Part shown: positions 20,046 to 32,323 of the stretch, one piece after another
Position numbering within the stretch: the first letter of the stretch is position 1
Layout: every line of letters starts with the position of its first letter
Notes under the pieces: model-generated
Database searches by the model: none
Told to the model about the DNA's origin: nothing
Seen by the model: only the letters and a program-made list of their open reading frames with translations
Made by a program: the position numbers and the translations under genes
Source of the DNA: an uncultured Alphaproteobacteria bacterium
GTDB taxonomy: Bacteria > Pseudomonadota > Alphaproteobacteria > HIMB59 > GCA-002718135
Assembly (NCBI GenBank): GCA_902614085.1
Contig: CACMJS010000002.1
Span: 170,268 to 234,267, forward strand
Length of the DNA stretch: 64,000 nucleotides
Direction of reading: 5' to 3'

Positions 20046-20292
20046 TTTTAATTTCTAAAGAGTGTAAACCACTTTTAAATTCTTCTTCAAGTAAACTGTT
20101 TATAATCCTATGAATATCTAATCTATTAAATATGGAATTATTTTTTTTAGTCAGGATGATCTTAATATGGGTTTCGCCACTACCACTAAAATTATTATGA
20201 CCTTTATGTAATTTTGAATTATCAATAATTTCTAATAAAAAATTATTAAGTTTATTTGATAAAATTTTATTAATTCTTTGCTTACGATTCAT
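20038..20292 (-). CDS. bolA: BolA-family protein
   Basis: BolA-like proteins partner monothiol glutaredoxins in iron-sulfur and iron regulation. The 84-residue protein has the BolA fold order, with KLHKGHNNFSGSGETHIKI (His pair and Gly-Ser-Gly typical of the family) and the C-terminal segment HRIINSLLEEEFKSGLHSLEI, which corresponds to the RH..VN..L pattern. It lies alone on the minus strand between the CNNM gene and the divergent J-protein gene. Confidence 0.92.
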   Translation of the reverse strand: MNRKQRINKILSNKLNNFLLEIIDNSKLHKGHNNFSGSGETHIKIILTKKNNSIFNRLDIHRIINSLLEEEFKSGLHSLEIKIN

Positions 20293-20305
20293 TATTTTTA
20301 AACTA

Positions 20306-20311
20306 TATAAT
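20306..20311 (+). promoter_or_regulatory. Candidate -10 close to start codon
   Basis: A perfect TATAAT ends 4 bases before the GTG start of the J-domain gene, in a 23-base gap shared with divergent bolA. A transcript from here would be leaderless. No good -35 is visible; the suitable spacing falls within the bolA start. Confidence 0.4.
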
Positions 20312-20315
20312 AACT

Positions 20316-20903
20316 GTGGGTAAACATAAAATAGATATTAATAAAAACACTCTTTCTTGGGAAAAAACATTTTTTAGAAAATGTGATAACAAAGATTGTA
20401 ATAGTGAAGGTAAATATAAAGCACCAAAATCAAGAGTCTTGTTAAATCAATATTATTATTTTTGTATGGAACATATTAAAGAATACAACAAATCATGGGA
20501 TTTTTATAAAGGTTTATCAGTTAACGAAATTGAGAATTCTATGAGAGAAGATATCATTTGGAACAGGCCATCATGGCCATTAAAGGGAAATTACCACAAA
20601 GTAATGGATCAAATTAACAATTTTTTTAATGAAGAAATGAACGATTTAAATCTAAATGCAAGAGAGAACAATTACTTCAAAAATAAGCTGGTTGATGAAA
20701 ATCTTACAAAGGAAGAAAACAAAGCTTTATCATTATTAAACCTAGACCTACCATTAACCTTGGATAAAATTAAAAAAACTTACAAAAAACTAGTGAAAAT
20801 ATTTCACCCTGATGTAAATGGTAACGATAAAAAAGCAGAAGAAAAGTTTAAGGAAATAAATAACTCATACAAAATACTTTTAAAAAAATTTAAAAATGAA
20901 TGA
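20316..20903 (+). CDS. J-domain protein with putative N-terminal zinc site
   Basis: A 195-residue DnaJ-related protein. The J domain is C-terminal (about 135-195) with the essential HPD at 164-166, so it should stimulate a DnaK ATPase; there is no Gly/Phe region or canonical DnaJ zinc domain. The N-terminal half has C23-x4-C28 and C50-x2-H53, a possible zinc site, and a conserved aromatic stretch (SWDFYKGLSVNEIE). The GTG start is the only one that keeps the N-terminal domain. It overlaps cobS by 8 bases. This J-protein with cobS and cobT is a fixed alphaproteobacterial set; a chaperone role for the CobST complex is inference. Confidence 0.88.
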   Translation: MGKHKIDINKNTLSWEKTFFRKCDNKDCNSEGKYKAPKSRVLLNQYYYFCMEHIKEYNKSWDFYKGLSVNEIENSMREDIIWNRPSWPLKGNYHKVMDQINNFFNEEMNDLNLNARENNYFKNKLVDENLTKEENKALSLLNLDLPLTLDKIKKTYKKLVKIFHPDVNGNDKKAEEKFKEINNSYKILLKKFKNE

Positions 20904-21862
20904 TAAAAATATAGAAATATCTCCAAGTATCAAAATTGATTCCAATGAATTATTTGGGGTTTCCTGCGAGTTTGATATTTATAAATTTAAAGAAAAGACA
21001 GAACATGTTCCAGATATAGATCAAACATATATTTTTGACCCAACGACAACTCTTTCAATACTTGCTGGTTTCTCTTCGAATAGGCGGGTGCTTATACAAG
21101 GTTATCATGGTACAGGTAAATCTACTCATATCGAACAAGTAGCTGCTAGACTTAATTGGCCATGCATCAGAATTAACCTGGATAGTCATATTAGTAGAAT
21201 AGATTTGATTGGCAAAGATGCAATTGTACTGAAAGATAATAAACAAGTAACAGAGTTTCAAGATGGTATACTGCCTTGGTCTTACAAAAATCCAGTCGCT
21301 TTAGTTTTTGACGAATATGATGCAGGCAGACCAGATGTAATGTTCGTTATACAGCGAATTTTAGAATCTGAAGGTAAATTAACTCTACTTGATCAATCAA
21401 GAGTGATTAAACCACATAAATACTTTAGATTATTTGCTACAGCTAATACAGTTGGTCTTGGTGATACTTCAGGTTTGTATCATGGAACTCAACAAATAAA
21501 CCAAGGACAAATGGATAGGTGGAATATTGTATCAACATTAAATTATCTAAGTAATGATCAAGAGATAAAAATTATTTTAAGTAAAATAAAAAAACTTAAT
21601 AATAAGGATGGCAAAGACATTGTTAAATGTATGGTATCTACTGCAGATCTTTCGAGATCTGGATTTATTAACGGTGATATTTCAACTGTTATGAGCCCAA
21701 GAACTGTATTGACTTGGGCAGAAAACTATCTTCTATTTAATGATATTGAATATTCTTTTAAACTATCTTTTTTAAATAGATGTGATGAAATGGAGCGATC
21801 TATCTTACAAGAATATTTTCAAAGATCATTTGGAATTGATATTACTGATGCCAAAGTAGTTA

Positions 21863-21876
<14 letters not shown>
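20896..21876 (+). CDS. cobS: CobS-like AAA+ ATPase (cobaltochelatase subunit family)
   Basis: CobS is the AAA+ ring subunit that with CobT and CobN inserts cobalt in the aerobic B12 pathway. The 326-residue protein has Walker [10 protein letters not shown] (69-77), Walker B ending DE at 139-140 (LVFDEYDAG), and the sensor region [14 protein letters not shown]. Length and motifs are normal. No cobN or other cobalamin gene is in the window, and cobST in this alphaproteobacterial setting is common in genomes without B12 synthesis, so its substrate is uncertain. It is coupled on both sides by 8- and 14-base overlaps. Confidence 0.93.
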
Positions 21877-25573
<3,697 letters not shown>

Positions 25574-25582
25574 CACAAAAAT

Positions 25583-25864
25583 TTAATTAGATTTTAATAG
25601 AATAGTTTTTTTTAATTTTTTAGCCTTTAAGGGCAATTTAGAGTTTGGTGTATTGATGAGGAATTCATCTAATCCACCTTTTTTTTCTACTGTACGTATA
25701 GTACTAACTGCAACTTTAAGTTGAAATTTTTGTCCCAATACTTCACTAACAAAAGTAATATTCTGAAGGTTTGGTTTAAAACGTCTTTTTGTTCTGTTTT
25801 TGGCATGACTGACGTTGTTACCAGTTTGGAAGGATTTTCCAGTTAATTCACATCTCATTGACAT
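25583..25864 (-). CDS. rpmB: 50S ribosomal protein L28
   Basis: L28 is a small protein of the large ribosomal subunit. The 93-residue sequence opens with the L28 signature MSMRCELTGKSFQTGNNVSH and NRTKRRFKPNLQ, then the longer C-terminal extension usual in Alphaproteobacteria. It is followed after 9 bases by yhhQ and preceded by a 43-base gap with a perfect TTGACA, so it can head its own transcript rpmB-yhhQ-tgt. Confidence 0.98.
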   Translation of the reverse strand: MSMRCELTGKSFQTGNNVSHAKNRTKRRFKPNLQNITFVSEVLGQKFQLKVAVSTIRTVEKKGGLDEFLINTPNSKLPLKAKKLKKTILLKSN

Positions 25865-25874
25865 AATGAGTTTG

Positions 25875-25902
25875 CATGTAAATATAAATATTACTTTGTC
25901 AA
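25875..25902 (-). promoter_or_regulatory. Candidate rpmB promoter
   Basis: On the minus strand a perfect -35 TTGACA (25902-25897) is followed after 16 bases by TACATG (25880-25875), a weak -10. It lies 5 bases after the end of the HAD gene, and the predicted start site would be only a few bases before the rpmB ATG. A 43-base gap in an otherwise packed operon supports a real promoter. Confidence 0.45.
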
Positions 25903-25907
25903 GTATT

Positions 25908-26744
25908 CTAAATACTAAATTTATCTATAATATAGGTTGGGATTATTTGATGATTTTTAATTAAATTATTTATTTGATTTAAATCTTTATGAATACCAGA
26001 TTTTACTAAAACACTATCTATTTCAAAATTATTAGCACCTTGAATATCATGAAACAATGAGTCTCCAATAGCTACTGTTCTTTTTTTTTCTAAATTAATT
26101 TGATTAGTGGTTGTAGTGTATATGCTTACATCAGGCTTACCTTTTATAATAACATTTCCACCCATTTTTTTGTATATTTCACCAATAGCACCCATACAGA
26201 AAATATTATTTTTACTATTACTTTCAACTGTTTCAAAGTCAGGGTTTGCACAATACATTGTTATTTCTTTATTGTAAGCTGCTTCTAGTAATGGAATGTA
26301 ATCTATTGGTTGTAACTTTACAAAAGGAGTACAAGCTAAAATTAAATCTGCTTCTTCTACTTTTTCTACAAAATTAAAGTTTAAACCATCTCTAAAATTT
26401 AGACCATCCTCTTTTTCTTCATCATAAATATGAAAGCAATTTTTTTTATTTTTATCATCTAAAAATTCTTTTTTAAGTAATTGCCAAATCATTTCTCCAC
26501 TTGTCACTGTATTTATAAAAGAATTTTTTTTAAAACCAAGTTTTGGTAATCTATCTATGGATGATTTTGATCTTTTTGAAGAATTTGAAATTATAAACAA
26601 ATTTTTATTATTACTATTCAGTATATTAATGGAGTTAATAGCATGCTCATATCCAAATGTTCCGTCATGCATTACACCCCATTGATCAATTATGAAATTA
26701 TCATAATTATTAATAATTTCTTCAATCGATTTTATTTTTTTCAT
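25908..26744 (-). CDS. HAD-superfamily class IIA hydrolase
   Basis: A 278-residue NagD-like HAD phosphatase, similar to the TIGR01459 group common in Alphaproteobacteria. The N-terminal motif IIDQWGVMHDGT carries the nucleophile aspartate; the second motif is FIISNSSKRS and the C-terminal acidic motif AIGDSLFHDIQGANN. The substrate is unknown; sugar phosphates or nucleotides are likely for the class. It lies 2 bases after pyrD in the lysS operon. Confidence 0.88.
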   Translation of the reverse strand: MKKIKSIEEIINNYDNFIIDQWGVMHDGTFGYEHAINSINILNSNNKNLFIISNSSKRSKSSIDRLPKLGFKKNSFINTVTSGEMIWQLLKKEFLDDKNKKNCFHIYDEEKEDGLNFRDGLNFNFVEKVEEADLILACTPFVKLQPIDYIPLLEAAYNKEITMYCANPDFETVESNSKNNIFCMGAIGEIYKKMGGNVIIKGKPDVSIYTTTTNQINLEKKRTVAIGDSLFHDIQGANNFEIDSVLVKSGIHKDLNQINNLIKNHQIIPTYIIDKFSI

Positions 26745-26746
26745 TA

Positions 26747-27802
26747 CTATACTGATTTACCAATAACTTGAGTTAGATTTTTGTATCCATCAGTTTTAAT
26801 TAGATCAATCAAATCACTTTTCATACTATTGATTAAATTTGGGCCTGAATAAACCAAAGCAGTATATAGCTGAACTAAGGAAGCACCGGATTTAATTTTT
26901 TCATAACAGTCCCTTCCGCTTGATATACCACCCACACCTATTAATGGTATTTGACCATTTGTTAATTCATACATTTTTTTCAAAATAATATTTGAGTTAT
27001 CATATAATGGTCTGCCACTTAAACCTCCCTTTTTTCCTTTATTAAATGAAATTAAATTGGTCTGTCTTTTGATAGTACTATTTGTAAGTATTAAACCATC
27101 AATGTTATTAGCCAAAGAAATTAATGCTATATCTCTAAGTTGATCTTCATTTAAATCAGGTGAAATTTTAATTAATATTGGCTTGGTATTAATATTTTTT
27201 ATTTCATCTCTTTTGTCTATAATTTTTTTAATTAATTTTTCTATCTTTCCTCTCAATTGTAGATCTCTCAACCCTTCAGTATTTGGTGATGATATGTTTA
27301 TAGTTATATAGCTTGCTAAATCGCCTAACTCTTCTAAACCAATTAGATAATCACCAATAGCTTCACTTGAATTTTTATTTTTTCCAATATTAACTCCTAC
27401 AATTTTATTATTTAAGTATGATTTTTGGTATTTCATTAAATTTTTTTTTACTTTTTTAATACCCTTATTATTAAAGCCTAAACTATTAATGATAGCTTTA
27501 TCTTCACTTAATCTAAATACTCTAGGTTTAGAATTGCCACTTTGAGCTTGTGGAGTAACTGTACCAACTTCAAGAAATCCAAAACCAAATGAAAACATGG
27601 AATGCATCACTTCAGCATTTTTATCAAAACCAGCAGCGAGGCCTATAGGATTTATAAAATCTAAACCCATTAGATGTTGTGCAAGAATAGGATCCTCAAT
27701 ATTTTTTTGTCTAACTTTAAAATATTTTAACAAATTAATTGTAATAGTATGAGATAACTCCGGAGGTAATAATCTTAATATTTTTAACGAACTATTGTAC
27801 AA
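26747..27802 (-). CDS. pyrD: Dihydroorotate dehydrogenase (quinone), class 2
   Basis: Oxidises dihydroorotate to orotate in pyrimidine synthesis and passes electrons to ubiquinone at the inner membrane. The 351-residue protein has the class 2 N-terminal extension (ELSHTITINLLK), PIGLAAGFDKNAEVMHSM, and the NISSPNTEGLRDLQ loop with the active serine. The start is a TTG at 27800-27802; no better ATG is near. It follows lysS by 4 bases. Confidence 0.95.
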   Translation of the reverse strand: MYNSSLKILRLLPPELSHTITINLLKYFKVRQKNIEDPILAQHLMGLDFINPIGLAAGFDKNAEVMHSMFSFGFGFLEVGTVTPQAQSGNSKPRVFRLSEDKAIINSLGFNNKGIKKVKKNLMKYQKSYLNNKIVGVNIGKNKNSSEAIGDYLIGLEELGDLASYITINISSPNTEGLRDLQLRGKIEKLIKKIIDKRDEIKNINTKPILIKISPDLNEDQLRDIALISLANNIDGLILTNSTIKRQTNLISFNKGKKGGLSGRPLYDNSNIILKKMYELTNGQIPLIGVGGISSGRDCYEKIKSGASLVQLYTALVYSGPNLINSMKSDLIDLIKTDGYKNLTQVIGKSV

Positions 27803-27806
27803 TAAA

Positions 27807-29390
27807 TTAATTATCTATTAATTTTTTTAGATAATCAATAGTTTCTCTTAAACCAAATAATTTAAAAAATGATCCTAGTCTTGGACCTTGATCCTGACCA
27901 AGCATAACTTTATATACTAGTTTAAAAAAATCTTTTAAGTTTTCAAATTGGTGCTTTTTTCCTACTTCATATAATAATGTTTGAATATCTTCAGATGAAC
28001 TATTTTCAGTAACCTCATTTTCTAAAATATTAATAATATCAATAAATACTTCTTTATTACTACTATCAATCTCTAAAAATTTCTTTTTAGGCAAAATAAA
28101 ATCTTCATAGTAATTAAGTGCAAAGTCTATAAGACGGTCAAATTCAGGATTGTTATCAGCATTAATATTATCATCATATTTATTAATAAAAGACCATATT
28201 ACTTTTTTATCTTTAGAATTAGAAACATTAACTAGGTTAGTAAGGGTATTGAAATTTATTTCTGATTTAAATTCTTTAGGTTTTCCTGAATGAATATGCC
28301 AAATTGGATTATCATACTGTTTGTTTTTATCTAAACTTGAGTATGAATTATAATGAGAAAGATAATCATCTACAGTTTTAGGAATAACATCAAAGTGAAG
28401 TTTTTTTGCTGATTTTGGTTTTTGAAACATATAGAGTGCAAGACTCTCAGGAGAAGCATAACGTAGCCACTCATCAACGCTAATACCATTTCCGACTGAC
28501 TTAGAAATTTTTTCACCCTTTTCATCTAAAAACATTTCATAAATTAGATTAGTAGGTGGTTTTTTATTTAATGCTTTACAAATCTTGGATCCTAAATCAA
28601 CACTTTCTGTAAGATCTTTACCGCACATTTCATAATCAACATCAAATGACATCCATCTCATTGCCCAATCAACTTTCCACTGTAACTTACATTTTCCATT
28701 AATTACTTCTGTTTCAACATACTTGTCTAAAGATGGATCCTTGTAAATAATTGTTTTTGAATCCATTTTATATTCTTCGATTTTTACTTGAAGTACCTCT
28801 CCTGAATTTTCACTTATTGGCAGAAATGGGCTATAAGTTTCTTTTCTCTCTGCCCTTAAAGTAGGCAAAATAATATCTAATATTTTTGGATAGTTTTCAA
28901 ATATACTTAATATTGTCTGATTAAAATCTCCATTTTGATATTTTTCTGTTGAACTAACAAACTCATATTCAAAATTAAATTCATCTAAAAAACTTCTCAG
29001 TTTTGCATTATTATGATGTCCAAAACTTTCAAATTTACCAAATGGATCTGGTATGGAAGTAAGTGGCTTACCTATAAATTTTTCTAACATTTCTTTATTT
29101 GGAACATTTTCAGGAACTTTTCTTAATCCGTCCATATCATCAGAAAAAGTGATCAGTTTTGTTGGGCAATCAATTATAGAGCTAAATGCATTTTTTACCA
29201 TTGATGTTCTTACAACTTCACCAAAAGTTCCAATATGAGGTAAACCTGAGGGACCATAACCAGTTTCTAGTAATACATATCCCTTGGATGGAATTTTAAA
29301 GTTCTGTAAACCACCATTTTTTTTAATGATTTGTAATGCTTCTTTAAAAGGCCAAGCTTTTAAGGATTGTACTAATTTTTGATCAATCAT
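27807..29390 (-). CDS. lysS: Lysyl-tRNA synthetase, class I
   Basis: Charges tRNA-Lys. It is the class I type, found in Archaea, Alphaproteobacteria and a few other bacteria, and unrelated to the class II enzyme of E. coli. The 527-residue protein has the HIGH equivalent GPSGLPHIGTFGE near residue 46 and the KMSKS equivalent EKISKSVGNG near 295, with a long helical C-terminal anticodon region. Its start overlaps marR by 8 bases, an odd partner for an essential synthetase. Confidence 0.96.
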   Translation of the reverse strand: MIDQKLVQSLKAWPFKEALQIIKKNGGLQNFKIPSKGYVLLETGYGPSGLPHIGTFGEVVRTSMVKNAFSSIIDCPTKLITFSDDMDGLRKVPENVPNKEMLEKFIGKPLTSIPDPFGKFESFGHHNNAKLRSFLDEFNFEYEFVSSTEKYQNGDFNQTILSIFENYPKILDIILPTLRAERKETYSPFLPISENSGEVLQVKIEEYKMDSKTIIYKDPSLDKYVETEVINGKCKLQWKVDWAMRWMSFDVDYEMCGKDLTESVDLGSKICKALNKKPPTNLIYEMFLDEKGEKISKSVGNGISVDEWLRYASPESLALYMFQKPKSAKKLHFDVIPKTVDDYLSHYNSYSSLDKNKQYDNPIWHIHSGKPKEFKSEINFNTLTNLVNVSNSKDKKVIWSFINKYDDNINADNNPEFDRLIDFALNYYEDFILPKKKFLEIDSSNKEVFIDIINILENEVTENSSSEDIQTLLYEVGKKHQFENLKDFFKLVYKVMLGQDQGPRLGSFFKLFGLRETIDYLKKLIDN

Positions 29391-29844
29391 TTAATTTTGC
29401 TCTAATTCTAATTTTTTTACCCAATAACAACTTTAATGAATTTGTGAAATTAAAAATTTCAGATCCTAATTTATTAAATAATTCATTTTCTAAATCTACA
29501 ATATTATCAATAATATTATTAATTAAATCATTCCCTGCTGCAGTTAGAATTAAACTATCAGATCTTTTATCTTGTGGCTGTTGTTTTGATATTAACTTCC
29601 TTTCTTCTAGATTAGAAACACGTAAGCTAACAACTGATCTATCAATAGATGCATTTTTACATATATCCTGTTGAGTAATATTTATGTTTTCTTGCTGTAA
29701 TAAATAAATTGTTTCAAGAATAAGATATTCATTTAATGTGATTTGACTCTCTTTTAATTTATGTCTTACTTTAGATTGCCATAAGTTTGATGTTTGCCAA
29801 ATTAATAATGCTAATCTATTCTCATTAAGAGAAGTGTCTGCCAT
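29383..29844 (-). CDS. MarR-family transcription regulator
   Basis: A 153-residue winged-helix protein of the MarR type: N-terminal dimerisation helix, recognition helix within ICKNASIDRSVVSLRVSNLEE and wing with ISKQQPQDKRSDSLILT. MarR proteins usually repress their own gene by binding palindromes in the promoter and are released by small molecules. A perfect palindrome lies 6 bases upstream of its ATG, over the likely promoter. It is the first gene of marR-lysS-pyrD-HAD, so its operator would also affect the essential lysS. The inducing ligand cannot be told. Confidence 0.9.
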   Translation of the reverse strand: MADTSLNENRLALLIWQTSNLWQSKVRHKLKESQITLNEYLILETIYLLQQENINITQQDICKNASIDRSVVSLRVSNLEERKLISKQQPQDKRSDSLILTAAGNDLINNIIDNIVDLENELFNKLGSEIFNFTNSLKLLLGKKIRIRAKLND

Positions 29845-29850
29845 AGTTTT

Positions 29851-29873
29851 TATACAAACTGTTTGTATACAAA
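29851..29873 (-). promoter_or_regulatory. Palindromic operator upstream of marR
   Basis: TATACAAACTGTTTGTATA (29851-29869) is a perfect inverted repeat of 9-base arms around one central base. A second perfect palindrome, TTTGTATACAAA (29862-29873), shares its right arm, so three TACAAA half-sites lie in alternating orientation. It begins 6 bases from the marR start and covers the likely -10, fitting an autoregulatory MarR operator. Confidence 0.7.
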
Positions 29874-29890
29874 TTAAAAATTTATGTCAA
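29862..29890 (-). promoter_or_regulatory. Promoter of marR-lysS operon
   Basis: A perfect TTGACA (29890-29885, minus strand) sits 3 bases past the ferredoxin stop. A 17-base spacer leads to TACAAA (29867-29862); TATACA at a 15-base spacer (29869-29864) is an alternative. Both -10 choices lie inside the palindrome, so a bound repressor would block RNA polymerase directly. Confidence 0.6.
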
Positions 29891-29892
29891 TA

Positions 29893-30204
29893 CTATTCTG
29901 GTGCAATTTCTATCTCTAAGCCATCAAGCTCTTCAGAAAGCTCAATTTGACAAGATAATCTGGAATTATTTTTAACATCAAAAGCTTGATCTAGCATAGA
30001 TTCTTCATCATCATCCATATTTTTCAGCTTGTTTGTCCATTTTTCATCAATATAAACATGACATGTAGCGCAAGCACAACATCCTCCACAGGAAGCTTCA
30101 ATATCGTAGCCATTGTCTCTAAGGGTTTCCATTAATGTAAAATTACTATCATATTCAATTTCAGACTTTTTACCTGATCTATCTGTGATTATTAACTTTG
30201 GCAT
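29893..30204 (-). CDS. [2Fe-2S] ferredoxin, adrenodoxin type
   Basis: A 103-residue electron carrier with cluster ligands C39, C45, C48 and C85 in the adrenodoxin/ISC-type spacing (C-x5-C-x2-C ... C). Ferredoxins of this type serve iron-sulfur cluster assembly, P450s or reductases. The start codon shares one base with the stop of the flavoprotein reductase gene upstream (TAATG), so the two are probably an electron-transfer pair. Extra cysteines C42 and C43 lie in the same loop. Confidence 0.92.
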   Translation of the reverse strand: MPKLIITDRSGKKSEIEYDSNFTLMETLRDNGYDIEASCGGCCACATCHVYIDEKWTNKLKNMDDDEESMLDQAFDVKNNSRLSCQIELSEELDGLEIEIAPE

Positions 30205-31214
30205 TAAACGCCTAGTTTTTTTTGAAGTTCTTTAGAAGATGTTGTGTATCTAAAAATGTTTTTCTTATCAGGAAAGCAATACTTAAATACTTCTTGAGCC
30301 ATTAAGGCAGACTCGTGAAATCCTGATAGAATAAGCTTAAGTTTTCCTGGGTACCAATTTATGTCACCTATCGCAAAAATTGAAGGTGTAGAAGTTTGAA
30401 ATTTTTCAGTGTCCACTTTAATTAAGTTCTCGTGTAAATTTAGACCCCATTCCGCAATTGGACCTAGTTCCATTTTTAAACCAAAAAATGGTAAAAGATA
30501 ATCTACTGCAATATTTGATTTTTCATCATCATTTTCGTATTCTAGCATTATTCTACTATCTTGAATTTTAGAAATCTTTTTTATTTGGCCCTTTAAAAAT
30601 TTAATTTTTCCTTTTGTTTCTAATTCTTGCATTTTTGAGACAGAATCTGGTGCTGCCCTAAACTCTTTTCTTCTATGTATTAGAGTTACATTGGAATCCT
30701 TAGATAGTTCATTTGTCCAATCCAAAGCAGAGTCTCCTCCTCCTGCAATTAAGATTTTTTTATTCTTAAATATTGATTTGTCTCGAATTGCGTAAAAAAC
30801 ATTTTTGTTTTCGAAATTCTCAATATTCTCAATTGGAGGTTTTCGCGGCACAAAACTTCCTGCCCCTGCTGCCACTACTATACATTTTGCTTCAACTTTT
30901 GTTCCAATATTAGTTTCTACAATCCAACCATATTCTGTTTTAGCTATTTTCTCGACTTGTTGGTTGAGATGAAATTTAGGCTTAAAAGGGTTTATCTGTT
31001 TAATTAACTCGTCAGTTAATTCTTGTCCTGTTACAACTGGTCTTGAGGGAATATCATAAATTGGTTTTTCTGGATACAATTCAGCACACTGACCTCCAAC
31101 CTTATCTAAATTATCAACTAAATGACATTTTATATTTAAAAGACCTAATTCAAATACAGCAAATAAGCCTACCGGACCTGCACCTATAATTACTACATCA
31201 GTTTTATCTGTCAT
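30204..31214 (-). CDS. Thioredoxin-reductase-like ferredoxin-NAD(P) reductase
   Basis: A 336-residue flavoprotein with an FAD site at the N-terminus (VVIIGAGPVGLFAVFELG), an NAD(P) site in the middle (KILIAGGGDSALDWTNEL) and the C-terminal FAD motif (IFAIGDINWYPGKLKLI). It lacks the CxxC of thioredoxin reductases, matching the TrxR-like ferredoxin-NADP reductases of Alphaproteobacteria and Firmicutes. The following ferredoxin gene, overlapping by one base, is the likely partner. Divergent from ctaA. Confidence 0.9.
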   Translation of the reverse strand: MTDKTDVVIIGAGPVGLFAVFELGLLNIKCHLVDNLDKVGGQCAELYPEKPIYDIPSRPVVTGQELTDELIKQINPFKPKFHLNQQVEKIAKTEYGWIVETNIGTKVEAKCIVVAAGAGSFVPRKPPIENIENFENKNVFYAIRDKSIFKNKKILIAGGGDSALDWTNELSKDSNVTLIHRRKEFRAAPDSVSKMQELETKGKIKFLKGQIKKISKIQDSRIMLEYENDDEKSNIAVDYLLPFFGLKMELGPIAEWGLNLHENLIKVDTEKFQTSTPSIFAIGDINWYPGKLKLILSGFHESALMAQEVFKYCFPDKKNIFRYTTSSKELQKKLGV

Positions 31215-31257
31215 ATGTGAAAAATAACAACTTTTTTTATTATTTCTAGGGATTATA

Positions 31258-31263
31258 TATAAT
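31258..31263 (+). promoter_or_regulatory. Candidate -10 close to ctaA start
   Basis: A perfect TATAAT ends 4 bases before the ctaA ATG. The 53-base gap to the divergent reductase gene shows no good -35. If used, the ctaA transcript would be leaderless. Confidence 0.4.
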
Positions 31264-31267
31264 CTAA

Positions 31268-32323
31268 ATGAATTACGCTAATACTTCAAAATATTATAAT
31301 CCTGCGGTTTATATATGGCTATTAACAATAACCGCAATGGTTTTATTAATCATAGTAATAGGAGGTCTCACAAGATTAACAGACTCTGGACTTTCTATGA
31401 CTGACTGGCGTCCAATTTTAGGTGTAATTCCTCCACTGAGTTTAGAAAGTTGGTTGGTTGTATTTGAAATGTATAAACAAACACCAGAATATAAAATAGT
31501 TAACAAAAATATGACGTTAAATGAGTTTAAATATATTTTTTGGTGGGAGTGGTTTCATAGAATATTTGCAAGAGCCATAGGAGTTGTCTTTTTAATACCA
31601 TTAATTTATTTTAGTTTTAAAAAGCAAATTCAATTATCACTTTATGCAAGGCTTGGTATTGTCTTTGTGTTTGGTTTGTTTCAAGCAGTTATTGGATGGT
31701 GGATGGTAAAGAGCGGTTTGACTGAAAATCCTTACGTAAGCCCTTACAGACTTACTTTTCATCTTTTAAATGCTCTTATAATTTTCTCTATACTATTATG
31801 GATAGCAATGGATTACAGGTATTCTTCTAATATAAGTTTTTTATCTAATCCAAAGACAATTGAATTCTATATTTTAGTTGCTGTAATCTTAATATTTATC
31901 ACAATTGCAACAGGTGGATTTATGGCAGGAACAAACTCTGGACAATCTTTTAATACTTTTCCACTAATGAATGGAAAAATTATACCTGATGATTACGTTA
32001 TTGATGATTTAGGTATTTATAATATTTTTGAAAATACAGTTGCAATAAATTTTAACCACCGTTGGTTATCAATATTTGTTTTTTTTTATATCCTTTTTGT
32101 TTGTTTTAAATTTATTAAATTTGATAATAAAAATATATCTAGTACTCTTGTATATTTAGTTTTATTCTTTCTAACGTTACAAGTAATATTAGGTATTATA
32201 ACTCTTTTAAGTAATGTTTACTTACCAGTCGCAAGTTTACATCAAACTAATTCAATTTTGTTATTATCAACTTTATTAATTAGTTATCATCAATTTAAAA
32301 TTAGAAAGGTTAAAGATGTCTAA
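31268..32323 (+). CDS. ctaA: Heme A synthase (COX15/CtaA)
   Basis: Oxidises the C8 methyl of heme O to formyl, making heme A for aa3-type cytochrome oxidase. The 351-residue inner-membrane protein has about eight helices and histidines in the expected places: WEWFHRIFAR, RLTFHLLNA, NFNHRWLS and SLHQTNS. GGLTRLTDSGLSMTDWRPI at the first helix is the type 2 (mitochondrial-like) signature. It overlaps the next gene by 8 bases. Confidence 0.96.
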   Translation: MNYANTSKYYNPAVYIWLLTITAMVLLIIVIGGLTRLTDSGLSMTDWRPILGVIPPLSLESWLVVFEMYKQTPEYKIVNKNMTLNEFKYIFWWEWFHRIFARAIGVVFLIPLIYFSFKKQIQLSLYARLGIVFVFGLFQAVIGWWMVKSGLTENPYVSPYRLTFHLLNALIIFSILLWIAMDYRYSSNISFLSNPKTIEFYILVAVILIFITIATGGFMAGTNSGQSFNTFPLMNGKIIPDDYVIDDLGIYNIFENTVAINFNHRWLSIFVFFYILFVCFKFIKFDNKNISSTLVYLVLFFLTLQVILGIITLLSNVYLPVASLHQTNSILLLSTLLISYHQFKIRKVKDV

